The notes under the pieces: model-generated
Told to the model about the DNA's origin: nothing
Seen by the model: the letters and a program-made list of their open reading frames with translations, nothing else
Database searches by the model: none
In this document: positions 45,901 to 58,325 of the stretch, piece after piece
Layout of the letters: the number at the start of each line of letters is the position of its first letter
Position numbering within the stretch: position 1 is the stretch's first letter
Program-made: the position numbers and the translations under genes
Assembly: GCF_008831285.2 (NCBI RefSeq)
Contig: NC_045146.1
Location: forward strand, 10,552,972 to 10,616,971
DNA from: Nymphaea colorata
Taxonomy: Eukaryota; Streptophyta; Magnoliopsida; Nymphaeales; Nymphaeaceae
DNA: 64,000 nucleotides
Reading direction: 5' to 3'

Positions 45901-48107
45901 GTTCTTAAATTTGGCCATTTTTTGCTATTGTTGTTCTTGTTCTTGCTTTCTTAATATTTTGAGCAAACTTTCACCAGTAAAGGAATACTTCACCACCCCA
46001 CAAGCCACTATGAGGCTCCATCACTTTGATGATTATGTAGCTTTGTCATGTCTATCAAACTTTCTACTGAACTCTTGTAACAAGTTTTGGGTTGGTAGCT
46101 CCCAAACCAGTTGGCCTTAGGGTAGCAAGTGTAGAACACCACTGTGACTTACTTGCTCGAGCTCAAAAGACTTTGGAAGACATAGCTAGATAAATGTTCA
46201 TACATTATACAATTTCTCAAAATAGATGCAAAAAAACTTTACGTCTGCTTGACACTTTTGACTATTGATCTAGCGGAATGACTACGTTTGCCACAAGCCC
46301 ATCTCTTAGTGCTATTTTTTGTTATATTTTGACTGTTTTTTCTCAGGCTGACTTTGGTTTTTTGATATTTGATATGCTCTTATTTTTTATGGGGGGTCAA
46401 AACCAGTGACATTTCTTAGATTTTTTATTCCCTCTATTTCATTGGGCTCTTTTCATGGCTTATAGCATGGTCTTTTCAAAACTTTCATCTTTTGAACTTT
46501 TTTTTATCTTTTTAGAGAAACTGAAATCATTAAGTGCTTGCAAGATACAATATAATAACTTGTAAGGAATGTTTATCAGACTTGAAATGCTTGTGTGAAA
46601 ATTACAACTAAGTGCCAAAATGTGCACGAAGGTACAAAAGTATGACCCAAGTGTAAAATCTTATATTAAAATTCGAGTGCTTGTATGCTTGTGTGTCGCA
46701 TATGGACACAAGTGCTTGTGGGTCTTGTACAAATATGAATGCTTGTATGTTTATGCCTATGGATGCTTGTAAAAATTTGAAACTTATATGTGTTGAGGAA
46801 TGAAAATGTATACTGAAGTGCAAAATCAAGTGCATAAGCACTAAAAGTTCCATAAAATCATTTTGAAAACTTAAGAAATTTAATTGTGCAAAATTAGTCC
46901 TTCCTATTGTGGCCGACTTCTATGGAACTTGCAAATTAGTGCTTGTTTTTTCTCTTTATCATTGGAGGTCGGATACCTTAAGGAGCTTGCAAATCCTTGT
47001 CTACATCCCCAAAATTTTTGGTATTTGGAGTGCTCCAGAAAAATGAGATTTTTATATGAAAATGAGAGAGAAAGGGACTCACCCATCAGTACGAGGATCA
47101 ACCGTTCCCGGTGCCACTACCGAGGGTAATCTATCTAAGGGCTATGTTTATTATTGATGCATTTCATTATAGCTTAAACATCTTTTCACTCTATATGCGG
47201 TGTAGTGTTTGAGAAAATGTTAAAGATTTCATGTTTCACAATTTTGAGAAAGTTTTAAAGAATCTTTTGAGAGTGTAATACATTTTGATCTTGAGAAATT
47301 CCTTATAAATATTTGGAAAACTTTGGAGATCTTTTTTTGAAGTTACTTTAGTGTTCTCTTAAGACTTTAAGTAGGTTTAAGATTTTGCTCTAATTCGGTT
47401 ACCACCTAGTTAGAGCCCCATCTCCTCTTGCTTAGGTTCTTTGGAGTAGTGCTTGTGATTATAAGTGATGTTAAGCAAGTGGAATGCATGAATGCATTGA
47501 TCCTATATAATTAGAACATTCTTACCACAACATTCATCTAAAAACATTTTTACCATAACATATATATAAGATTTTTATTTTTATTGTTATCATAAATATT
47601 TTTATAAAAAAAGAAAATTTTCGAAATTGGATTGGGGTTGTAGACCATCAAACATGATTCTAATATTAGGTCACTACTTGAACTTTGGTCTTGGTGAAGT
47701 CGGTAAATGAAAATGATCTTGTAAGAAAAATATGTTCAAAGGAATGGAAAAATAAAGACCTAATCAAAAGATAAATACGGAGAAAGAGAAAGAGATTTTG
47801 AGGAACACTAAATGGGAGATTTTAAAAGAGAAGGAGATACATATCTTTGATTATATTTTATATGTACATACATACATGAATATATAAATATGTGTATATA
47901 TGTGTACACGTATGTATGTGAAAACTTTAGAAAATGAAGTGTTAACTTAAATAGAGAGGAAAGAGAAGTTCTTGAAAGAAAGAGAGAGAGACAGAGAGAG
48001 ATGCACATATACATGTACATATTATCACACATATACATATATAAAAGTTTATAAAAGAGGGTATTGATTAGAAGAGAAAGAGAAATTTGAGAGGGAAGGA
48101 AATAGAG

Positions 48108-48212
<105 letters not shown>

Positions 48213-48929
48213 AAGTTTGTAGGAGAAGACATTTAACTTGTACTAGAAAGAAAAAATAGAATACATGTATACATGCATTCATAAAGATATGAAAATTTGT
48301 AAAAAATAAAATACGAAAGCATAAAGTGAGGAGAATGAAGACAATCACCATGTGGACGTATATGTATATAACATGTATATACATATGTGCCTTCATGAGA
48401 TTAGAAATCAAGAAATAAAAAATAACGGACTTCAAGTTTGATGTAGGCCGGAAGGGAGCTTGGACTCATGCAAGAGCCTAAGCTAAGTTTCCAAGGCCAC
48501 ATCAGAGAAGGTTCTTTCAAAATGTTTTGGAAAGCATGATTTCAAATATTTTTTATATATGAACATAAGACATAGTTATTTTGTTTGTTACAATGGAATA
48601 TGTTTCTTCCACTGTTGGGTGTGAAAGAAAACCAAACCACATGATAAGGTGCTCATTAGGGTTTTTAATCAGGTGATTAAAAAGAAATTAACACGAAATG
48701 ACATGAAAATGCATATTAATATGTACACATTCATGAGGGTTTTCCACAGGTTGTACAAGCCCCAACATCAAAAATTTAGATAATAATAAAGAGTCCCAAA
48801 CCACACTCTCATTCTCGCCATGCATTCACATATATGTATAGAAAAATCAAGCAACTATGCATGAACAATATCCAAAATAAAGCAACATTCAAGTAATATA
48901 GAGAACCTGTTAAATCATATAATGCAGTA

Positions 48930-49545
48930 TTATCTCATCTTGTCATGTTTCCGGTGCACTCAAGAATAGCTTCTTGACTCTAAAATAGAGATTTGAGAGC
49001 TATATTATATGGCCATGAGGAGATGAAGAAGTGATGAGACAACAATACTATATTATAGAAAAGAGAGCATGATTTAATTATAAAATGAAATATCACTTCA
49101 CCTTGCCATGCTCTTGGTGCACCCAAGAATAGCTTATTGATTCTAAAATAGATATTTGAAGGCTATCTTATATGGGCATGGGAAGATGAAGAAAGGAAGA
49201 AATAAGAGAACAACAATAAGTCTATATTCAAGAAAAGAAAGAACATCATTCAATCATAAAATGAAAGATAATATCATCTTCTCATGCTCCCAATGCACTC
49301 AAGAACAGCTTCTTGATTCTAAAATAAAGATTTAAAGACTATCTTATATGGCCTTGGAGAGATGAAGAATAGAGAAAATAAGGAAACCACAACAAGGCTA
49401 CATTCAAGAAAAGAAAGAATGATTCAATTATAAAATGAAATATTATTTCACCTTCTCATGCTCTCGGTGCACTCAAGAATAGCTTCTTAACTCTAAAATA
49501 GAGATTTTAAAGTAATCTTATATGACCATGACGATATGAAGAAAG
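48930..49545. repeat. Four-unit tandem array in the 3' LTR (about 162-176 bp units)
   Basis: The anchor GCACTCAAGAATAGCTTCTT recurs with variation at 48956, 49119, 49295 and 49469. Each unit also carries CTAAAATAGAGATTT and CTTATATGGCCATG. Confidence 0.9.
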
Positions 49546-49854
49546 GAAGAAACAATGGAAAGAAAGGAGAGAGATGATGATTACAAGGAGAATGATTTTT
49601 GAAAAAATGAACAACCTTACTTAGATGATCCTAGATCTCCTTGAGTGAAGCTCCAAGATGATGAATATGATGCCACCAAGAGAGTTGTAGCTTGATGAAG
49701 CATGCTCCCAAGGTTGGAGAAGGAGAAGTGAAAAGGAAAGAGGAAGAGGGAAATAGAGGAAGAGAGTTAAGGTAAAAACTCTAAGTTTTCAAGTGAGAAT
49801 GCACTAGAGTTTCTCCAAGGGCTAGTTCATATCCAATAGAGAATATTGTGGGGG

Positions 49855-49862
49855 TATTTATA
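49855..49862 (-). promoter_or_regulatory. TATA box of the Tat LTR (3' LTR copy)
   Basis: The minus strand reads CTATAAATACCCCC. The 5' LTR copy at 61139-61146 has TATAATAC, one base shorter, which would weaken the promoter that transcribes the element. Confidence 0.5.
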
Positions 49863-50279
49863 GAGAGTTTTGGAGCCAAAACTCAAAATTTGAATTTTTT
49901 TGAATTTCACAATATTTTCATCCGAATTTCAAAGAATTTTGAATTATTTTCAATTTTTTTCCAAAAAAAAAGGTTTTGACTAAATGAGATTGACCATTAG
50001 CCCTACAAACACCATTTTGAGGTGTGGGCAGAGCTATTGCCCACCCAAAGAAAACAAAACCACCTCCAAGGGGCAGTTTTTGCAAGAAAAGGGGGGCCTG
50101 CATCGTTGCAGGCCCTGCCTAGGCACTATTGCGCGCCAGGCGCAACAGCACCTGGAACCTCGGCAAAACGCCCGTTGTAGTGCGCGATGCGTTGTCGTGC
50201 GTAGGGGCGATAGCATAATGCAATCGCTTAAACAATCGCGTAATGCGATTGCGTTCAGAGTTTGCTGAAAAATGATGCA

Positions 50280-51003
50280 AGCGTTATACATCTTTTCATG
50301 CCAATCTCTTCCAGTTTCCACTATTTGTTCTAGATGCAGATCAAGATTTTACTGGTGGCTTCGCTTGTCTATTACCTTGGGGTAGTAAGGAGCTGAAAAA
50401 TGATGCATGATGCGGTATTTACTGACAACTACCTCATTTTTTCGTTTTTGAAATGGGTCCTGCTATCAGATACTATATCATGAGGTACTCCAAATCTGCA
50501 AAGAAGATTTTTGTGAATGAAGGACACTATGTGGTGCCCTTCCACCGTTCGAAGTGTGACGACTTCTACCCATTTGGTAAAATAGTCCGTTGCAGCTAGA
50601 AAATACTTATGGCCAATTGAAGCTATAGGGGATATTGGTTCGGCTACGTCAAATGCCCACATTAAAAACAGCCAAGGAGATGTTACAGATGCAAGTGAGA
50701 TGCTGGTGCAAGAATCTTCAGAGCATGTAGTTAACATTCTTTACATCTTTTGACGAACTGGTAACAATCTTTTTGCATAGTAGGCCAATAATACCCTATT
50801 CGAATGATATGTTTGGTGAGGGTTTGGTAACCAACATGGCCCCCATAGTCTTTTTGATGTGACTCTTCGATGACTTCCTTTGCCTCATCTTCATCAAGGC
50901 CCCGAGAGTATTCAATACTAAACCCACGTCTATATAGCACCCCTCTAAGAATGAAATACCTCGCTGACATACGTTGAATTGCTTTTTGTTCATTTTTAAG
51001 CAT
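50280..51003 (-). pseudogene. Tat integrase: HHCC zinc domain and truncated catalytic core
   Basis: The frame 51003-50731 gives the zinc-binding domain (LYRRGF, GGHVGYQTL, GYYWPTMQKDC, CKEC). The following frame (50737-50429) gives the core with the first catalytic Asp in ATDYFTKWVE and the second in IVSDSRTHF. After a stop, a shifted frame continues KYRIMHHFSAPYYP and, beyond another break, ETGRDWHEKMYNA, which in intact Tat integrases lies past the core. Sequence then passes straight into the LTR, so the rest of the integrase, the C-terminal domain, the 3' untranslated region and the polypurine tract are missing. The catalytic Glu segment (usually NGAVEAANK) is not readable. Confidence 0.85.
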
Positions 51004-51099
51004 TTTAGTTGGGAATTCTTCGCTTTCGTTGTATCATTTAATGTCATGATACCAAGGCATATTCTCCTCTTGGATTTGATGAACATGCTTCACCGCTTC

Positions 51100-51832
51100 A
51101 AAAGTAGGGTGTTCTAGTCTTCCAATCTCAAATGAGCAGATTGCTTCTTTGGTTCGAAAGGAGATGGTTGACCCTAGACTCGCGAGACCATTCGTAATAA
51201 GATTACTTTCCCTTTTTATGTGAGTCAGTTGTACTTCTTCAAACTAACAGATTAAGGAGGTAGCGATCTCTTGATATGACACCAACTTTTTATCTTTGAT
51301 TTGCCATACTCCGTTCACTTGATTGATAATAATCTGAGAGTCATCGAAGGCATGCACCATTTTTACTTGAATACTTAATAAAGAACGAAGTCCTTGTATG
51401 AGGGCTTCATATTTAGCCATATTATGAGTACATGAAAAGTCAAAGTTTTAAAGATTACAAGATCATTTCATCCTCCGGAATGATGAGTAAAATGCCTATA
51501 CCAGCTCCCATCATGTTTCTGGATCCATCAAAGTACATTTTCCATATTGAAACCATTTCCAATCTTAGTACTTGTTCATCCAAAAACTCATCGGTAGTTT
51601 TGATTTTCTCGTACTGGGGAAAGTCTGCTAACTGATCCGCAATTGCTTGTCATTTGATTGACTTTTGGGACAGATATTCAAGATCATATTGCATCAACAG
51701 AACTTGCCATTTGGCAATGCGTCCACTAAGGAAGGGCTGTTCCAAGGTGTACTTAAGAGGATTTAGCTTGGAGAGTATCTTGACCTCACAAGCTAATAAA
51801 TAATGTCTCAGCTTCTGACATATTGAAACCAA
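51100..51832 (-). pseudogene. Tat RNase H region, decayed
   Basis: QVLLMQYDLEYLSQKSIKWQ followed, after changes of frame, by MYFDGSRNMMGAGIGILL matches the RT-RNase H connection and the RNase H opening (usual form YFDGASNxxGAGxG). Downstream of that, down to about 51100, stops interrupt every frame. Confidence 0.75.
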
Positions 51833-51849
51833 TGCGAGACAAGTTTTTT

Positions 51850-52784
51850 CTATTGGAGAGTACTTCTTTTCGTATTGGACAAAATTTTGCTAATGTAATA
51901 AATTGTATGCTCGATGCGACTTCCTTCCTCATATTGTGCCAAAAAGCAACCACATGCTAACTCATTTACTGTAATGTAAAGCAGCAATGGTCTACCCAGC
52001 ACCGAGAGTTTTAAGATTGGTGGATTTAGATATCTCTTGATCTTTTCAAATGATTGTTGACATTCAAAACCCATTCAAACTTCGCACATTTTCTCAGCAG
52101 CTGGTTGAATGGTTCGCATCTCATGGCCAGATTGAAAATGAATCGTTTGATGGACTGGATCTGTCCTTGCAAACTTTATAGTTCCTGGATATTGGTAGGT
52201 AGTGGCATATCGATGATAACTTTAGTTTTGGTAAGATCCATCTTGATCCTGCTTTTACTGACTATGAAACCCAAAAGTTTGCCCGATTCAACCCCAAACA
52301 CGCATTTTTGAGGATTCAAATGAAGCTTGTACTGTAAGAGTCCCTCAAACACTTGGGCGAGGGTCTCAATGTGGTCTTCTCTTACTTTAGGCTTAATCAA
52401 TATGTCATTGATATATGCATCCATGATTTTGTGCATTTGGTCATAGAAGATAGCAGCCATGGCTCTTTGATAAGTTGCTCCAATATTTTTCAACCCAAAC
52501 AGCATTACTGTATAACAAAAAGTGCCACAGGGTGTAGTAAAAGTGGTCATATGTTGATCCTTGACTATTAATTTGATTTGGTTATGTCCCGAATATCCAT
52601 CCATAAAAGAGAACATGACATTACCTGCTGTACTGTCCACCAACAAATCAATGTTTGGAAGTGGATAATCATCTATTGGTGTGACTTTGTTTGAAGTCTC
52701 GAAAGTCCATGCATAATCTGACTTTGCCATTTTTCTTGGGGACCACCATGATATTAGCCAACCACTCTTGGTAATTGATGGCAT
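51850..52784 (-). pseudogene. Tat reverse transcriptase with altered active site
   Basis: The main frame (52784-52176) shows the fingers-palm motifs DYPLPNIDLLVD, SFMDGYSGHNQI, MLFGLKNIGATYQRAM, then AYINDILIK where YVDDM is expected, and LNPQKCVFGVESGKLLGFIV. The first Asp of the YxDD pair is replaced by Asn, so polymerase activity should be lost. The thumb/connection continues at 52074-51850 (CQQSFEKIKRYL, ITVNELACGCFLAQY). The N-terminal RT part before WWSPRKMAKSDYAW is shifted. Confidence 0.88.
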
Positions 52785-53734
52785 GAATGAATTTTTCCCT
52801 TAGTAGGTCTTCTAATCATTCTTTTACAGTCCCTTCTAGTTGAGGATTAAGCTTACTAATTTTTGTTTAACTGGCTTGCAACTAGGATCTAAGGGCAAAT
52901 GATGTTCAACCAACTAGGGGTCTAAGCCTGACATATCTTCATAAGTCTAAGCAAAAGCTTCTTGGTTACTCATAAGAAAGTCCACCAATTTTTTTTCTCG
53001 TCTACTGACAAATTGGTACCAATTTGAAGGATTTTAGGATTTTCACTGGTTCCAATATTAATCTCTTCAATTTGGATCATTGACTAAGGGCGAGAGATGT
53101 TCCTGTTCCTGAATCTGAGCGAATTCTGGTAATTCCGATTCGAGTATTGTCGTAGGTTCAACTTCACTGACTGTTTGTTTGACAAATACTTTCTGGAGAG
53201 ACTTTCGAGGAAAAAGAAGAAATTGAGACATGTTGAATTCTGACATCTTGTAAAGAGGAGGATAAAGGAAAAATTGAACAAAATTAAAACTGATAATAAA
53301 AGATTACTTGCATTGCATATCAAAAGTTCTTAGTTCATAGAGGAGGTACTCTTATGAGACCAGACAAAAAAAAGTTTAAGATTACAAAATTCATGTGAGG
53401 ATTAAAAACAAAAGTGAATACTATCAACCAACACGTTCTTCTTCAAATTTTTTCATAATATCCCAGTCCTCTGGTGTTCATCTGAAAAGGAATGCTAATC
53501 GACTGTAAGATGTCATTTTTGTTCTTCCCGAGACCAGTGAATGGACGATAGCCACCTTTCAGAAGCAACAGAAATCCCTTGAGGTTTTCATGAAATGAAC
53601 ATACAAGGGGTGTTTTTAATAACTCATATGACTACTTGAAACAATATAAGCGTTCTTGGATGATTCACCTATCTCCATGTTTTGCATCCATTCCTCCAAA
53701 GGTCTGTCCTTCGTTATTCTTATGCTGGGTACAT

Positions 53735-54131
53735 CTACCGAATCAATTGGCCTGGGGAGCATTGGTTGCACCAACCTTTCGACTGGATCCTCAGCTCATA
53801 CAGTGATGGCTGATGGACTAAAATTCTATTTGAGACATTGATGAAGAGTGGATGAGATCCCTCGTACTTGGTGGATCTAAGGTCGACCGAAAAGTAAGTT
53901 ATATGATGGTGGTACATCCACCACTTGGAATACAATGCAATGACTGGTGTTTTCGATGATCACGTTCATGTCGAGGGTACCTTTGCTGTTCAAGCTTCGG
54001 CCATCATATCCGTAGATCTTGATATCATCAGAGCGATATCTGCCTTCACGAAATTCCAAAGCTTTGGTCATGAGATTAGGACAAATATTTAAGCCACTTC
54101 CCCTATCGATCAATACATGTGACACAGTCAT
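53735..54131 (-). pseudogene. Tat aspartic protease
   Basis: The frame 54131-53877 has the retropepsin active-site segment VLIDRGSGLNICP, the flap-like YGYDGRSLNSKG and FQVVDVPPSYNLLFGRP, as in Tat/Athila proteases (usual DGGSALNICP). An Arg replaces the first Gly after the catalytic Asp. The conserved WIHxxxxxPSTLHQ tail follows in a shifted frame. This enzyme would release the Gag and Pol products. Confidence 0.82.
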
Positions 54132-54179
54132 CCCATTGACCTGGATGACAGTGTAAAGAGTCTCTTTATGGTAATATCC

Positions 54180-54446
54180 TCATTTTGAGAGGTCCCTTTC
54201 TGAAAGGGTAATTGACTGGTCCTTAGAGGGTCGAATCCAATCTCCCTTAACCATACGCTCCTCCAAGGAGAGGGCCTCACCCAAGTAGCATGGAACTTCG
54301 TCCAAAGAGTCATATGATGATTTATCATGGCCGCCTTGTAGGATAAAAGCCTTTGGGATTATGGAAAGTTTTTTGGATGAACTTTCTGTCTTGCCATTCA
54401 TCATAGCAATGAAATCCAGAGGTCTCTTACCTCGATTTGTCATCAT
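54180..54446 (-). pseudogene. Tat gag-protease linker frame
   Basis: An 88-codon open segment between gag and protease without a recognisable fold. It has the acidic-serine, SLEERMVKGDWIRPS-type sequence that precedes protease in such elements. It overlaps the start of the protease reading in another frame. Confidence 0.5.
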
Positions 54447-54933
54447 GACTTTGTGTGAACTGCTTTCATCACAACGTTGGATGTGCTCCTGCAGATGATA
54501 TGGGAATGGAGTGCCTATGCTGATAGTGGCTACTGTTGCCTTCTTGTGATCAGTAAATGGTTTCCTTAATACCTCAGGGATGTTATCATCACCAATCTAG
54601 AGATCTTTGTTGATGAAGTCTTGGATAATGTTTCTGAGGACAAAACAATCATCAGTGTCATGACCAGAGGTGTGATGAAACTTACACAGTTTTTCTTTAT
54701 TTTCTCACATTATTTTTGGAGGTTCTGATACTTTTGGCAAGACGATAGTTCCTTTTACAAGGAGGTATTCCACGATCTTCTCACGGGACTGATTGAGTGA
54801 AGTGAATTTTCGGTTATAACTCTAGTCTGAGTGTTTGTTTTTCTTTATCATGCTTATAACTATTGCCATTGTCCTTTCGAATGCCAGCATTAGCTATGAA
54901 GTGTGAAGACAACTGTGTCCTCCCTCCTTTCTT

Positions 54934-56004
54934 TCAATCCTCCTTGTACTTAGGAGCAATGATTTCATCAAAATCGCCTTCCTTAATTCCTTCATCTATT
55001 GAATTTGTTTGTTCAATCAACTCGACAAAGGTCTTGATTGGGGCATTGCAGATAAGTCTTTTCAAGGGCTGAGCAAGATTTTTCCTGATGAGTGACAAAA
55101 CTTGCGTTTCAGAAATGGGCTCCTTCATCTTGTTACATTGAATTCTCCATTTTTGGATGAATTCTCAAGCCTTTTCTCTTTGTTTCTGACGTAGTCTGCA
55201 AATGGTACTGAGGGTTGGAGCCATAGGAGCATTTTGCTCAAATCTTTTAACAAATGTATTAATCAATTTGTCAATTTCCTTTAGTTCAACCGGGTTGATA
55301 TTTTTTTTGTACCATTGTGCGGCGATGCCTTCAAGACTTCTTGAAAAATAGCGAAACAAAGCTTTGTTATTTTTCAGAATATTGAAGCAATCATTGAAGA
55401 AGGTTGAAAGATGAACATGTGGGCAGGTGGTTCCATCATATCTGACAAACTCCTTGGGTAAGCCTTTTACATCCTCGTTCGCTTCAATACCGAGGTAATA
55501 ATCCTCGCATGAGTATGAACGTTTTTCTTTTCCCCTAAGTTCAAGATTGTTCATCCCTTTTTTCATTTCATAGAACCTGCGCCTAGTTGGACTTTCATCA
55601 TCACTTGATTTGACTAATTCTGGCTTTGTCTTTTTCTTTTTTCCCTTGATCTCCTTTACTTTTTCTGCAGAACTTTCATTGTTCAAGCTACTACTAGGGA
55701 TGTACTTTCTTGTCTTTTTTCCTTTTTTGGTGGACTTTCTCTTTCTTTTGGGTTTTTCTTTCGAACTTTTAGTGGTGACAGGGCTAGGTGAGCTGCTTTC
55801 CACCATAATTTCTTTTCCCTTCTTGTTTCTCTTTGTTGTCTTTTTCTTCTTGAGAGGAAGCAGTTCAGACTTTTCCTCCTTACTAGTTGCTGAATCTGAA
55901 TTCAATTGGTGTTCATCCTGATCTGTAGGGGAAGATTTGTTGTTTTTCTTCTTTCTCTTCTGCTTGGTAGCTTTTTCATTTTCTGGTTCTGGAGTAATCA
56001 TCAA
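54934..56004 (-). pseudogene. Tat gag with a lysine-rich N-terminal extension
   Basis: The first 150 or so codons (56004-55550) are a highly basic, low-complexity Lys/Ser/Glu stretch (KKKKTTKRNKKGKE, KPKRKRKSTKKGKK). Then comes the gag domain: LPKEFVRYDGTTCPHVHLST, FRYFSRSLEGIAAQWYKK, INTFVKRFEQN. The frame stops near 55165 at the point corresponding to SFKEYAQRWR of intact gags. Capsid-like sequence resumes at 55128-54934 (ISETQVLSLI, FVELIEQTNSID). The basic leader resembles nuclear localisation signals, but that is inference. Confidence 0.85.
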
Positions 56005-56386
56005 GGCCTTTTGTTCTTATTCCTCCCTCACGAATCGCTCCATGAACATCCAAAACATATGGTAGCCTTTGGCTCAATTGCTAGGAGACCAAGTGTTTCT
56101 GGTATGAGCTTGGAAGATGAAGCTTTGTTCTAAGGAGCCTGTTTAGCTTGTGATCTAGTTTCAACCATCTTGTTGTCTTTCAAATATTAACCTTGTGAGA
56201 CAAGAAAATGAGGAGTCATTAGAAGGAAATGATGACAAAATGAAGGTTCATATTACATTAAGAGTTTTTAAAAGTTACATCCAAAGAAAACACTAACAAA
56301 GATGACAACAACTGAAGACGACATAAGAAGTAGAAGGCTGACAATATAAACTTTTAAGGAAGGATAGATGGTGGTCGGTTGACATC

Positions 56387-56725
56387 TCACCACTCAACGT
56401 ATTCCTTTTTTACCACTGGGCATGCGAACAAAGTGTATGATATTTGTGTCTTCCACTCTTGTTGAGCCACTGCGAACAATGCCGCCCATTGAGGAGAGCT
56501 GAGGTCAAATTCAAGAATTGTTCCAATTGGTGCATGCATAGAAACCATCTTTTGCCTCTGAGAGAATTGTCTCATACGTCTATTATTATAATATTCAACA
56601 ATGTAATAAGGGCCCAAAAGTGTGGTATGCCCATGATGATGGTGAGTGTATCGAGGCGGACCCTGACAACAATCACAATAGTCCCAAATGATTTCATCTT
56701 CATCTAACTGCTCATATGGTGGCAT
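56387..56725 (-). pseudogene. Unidentified frame in the Tat leader between ORF1 and gag
   Basis: 112 codons with WDYCDCCQGPP, a His run, and FDLSSPQWAALFAVAQQEW. I recognise no domain. Its position between the ORF1 piece and gag suggests part of ORF1 or an extra leader frame. Confidence 0.4.
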
Positions 56726-57092
56726 TGTTCTAATACTGTCAATACTCCATCAGTGTTTCTGAATAGACTGGTTTGGGGTCCTACGTGCTTGAGAAACCAC
56801 CATTACAAAGCATATGTGCATCCTTCTATAAAGTCGGTATCTCCAATGGTGAAACAGGTGAGTCCTTAGTAAAGAAAATCCAAGGCTGTCATTGCTGTTG
56901 ACAGGTGTTAGGTCCCACCATGTCGCCATATTAAAAAAAGTTGGGCAATGCACACGTCTAGGAGGTCACTTCCATCGGTGAAAAGGGTCACTTCTATTGT
57001 CCAGAGCATCATACAATGTTTAATTCTTCCTATGGCTTTTCAAGGTAAAGTGGAAGGTTCAATATAAGCTTTAAATTATTCATACAAGTTTT

Positions 57093-57371
57093 TCATGTTG
57101 ATGCTTTGGCTCTTGTAGTTTCTACTATAGGCCAAGTTTTTCGTCCAGTAAAATGAGGTATAATGTCATTTGGGTTAACATTAGTTGGGTTCATGAGGAA
57201 CTGTTTCTCTAATGGTTCATTTGGGTCACAGGTTGGGGTGAGAAGGTCTAGTATTTCAGCAAATTCATCTAATAACACTGTCATTTCTTCCCTTGAAAAC
57301 AAAAAAGAAGAGGTCCTTGGGTTCCATCGCTTGGTAATTGCGTACACCAAATTTCCTTCCACTATTTGCAT
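57093..57371 (-). pseudogene. Tat ORF1 remnant, plant-mobile-domain-like
   Basis: The 92-codon segment contains LVYAITKRWNPRTSSFLFSR then EEMTVLLDEFAEILDL. The pattern RW/FWxPxxxxFxF...EMTxxLxEFAxIL resembles ORF1 of Tat/Ogre elements and the plant mobile domain to which some have been related. Upstream sequence (SYFDECELETVV) is in frame but interrupted by a TAG. Downstream frames to 56400 are broken. Function of ORF1 is unknown. Confidence 0.5.
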
Positions 57372-58325
57372 TCATGTAGCTACCACTGTCTCTAGCTCAC
57401 ATTCATCAAAGTAGGAAGGAACATTTGAGAGAAGGTGGAATGCAAAGACTAATACCATTCAGGAGTCAAAGGTTTAGACTGAAGAGAGATGTAGGTGGAC
57501 CATTCGGGACCTTCCCCAAAGAGGATGTGATCATAAGAAAAGGTGACACCATGTTGGAAAGAATATATTTTGAATGATGACTCTCTAAAGGATAAAGATC
57601 GAATTAGCGATAAAGGATTGACTTAGTTGAAAAAGAGAACATGAAGTAGAGGTATATAATGAGGTAATAAATCATCACACAAGGTTTTATGCACATCCAT
57701 ATGTCATTTGAAATAATTTTGGATAAAAAAAGATATAGGGACCTAATTGAGATAATTTTGTGTCACGATAATCCAATGTCGAGTTATGCTTATATACTTT
57801 AGCCAAATGGTTTAGTACTAGCATAGATTTTTCCTTAGGCAACCAAGGGTAGGGTAGGATATACCACAAATTACCACTCATGGTACCAACGTATGGGCTT
57901 TCCCGCCCAAGGTGTGGTCTAGTTGTAAGGCTTAGTCTTATGCTACCACCTAAGACCAAGCCTGACAACATGATGACCGAGACAAATAGGTTTTGGGAAA
58001 TTTTGAAATATAAGAAATCATGCAAAATCAGTTGTCTCTAATGCAATGTTGCCTAAGATGATGATTAAAATAAATAGAAGAACAAACATTGTTTTCAAAC
58101 AACTCTTAAATTGAGGAGAGTTGTATTTGATACTATATTTAAGTGAACATGATTGATCCTCCTCAATTAGTCTTATGTGCATGAAAGCAAACACAATCAC
58201 AAAGCAATGTAATGAAATGCCGATGGGGTCAATGCCAAAGTAGGGAACATGTTTTACCATCGGCAGTACATAAGATGTTCAAGTTAGAGGAAATGCATCA
58301 ATTATAATCATAGACAAGCGATGAT

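Larger units (their letters stand above)
41690..47001 (-). repeat. LTR-like or untranslated retroelement sequence, probably Tat-type
   Basis: About 5 kb without a coding frame. It contains a strong minus-strand TATA box (CCTATAAATAG at 42917-42927), a 19-base G run (42879-42897), loosely tandem ~150-bp units at 44340-44800 (AGCTCAAA...GAAAACAAGAGAGA), and TGCTTGTAAAA reiterations at 45330-45700 and 46560-46830. Near 45150-45190 the minus strand reads ACACCCAAAATTTT with AAATGACCATTTTGCCC, a typical gypsy LTR start. I take it as decayed LTR sequence of an element older than the one at 47002, boundaries undefined. Confidence 0.45.

Noticed and set aside
48930-49545. Regularly spaced repeats that might recall a CRISPR array
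   Set aside because: Units are contiguous 160-176-bp tandem copies inside an LTR of a plant retrotransposon, not short repeats with unique spacers.
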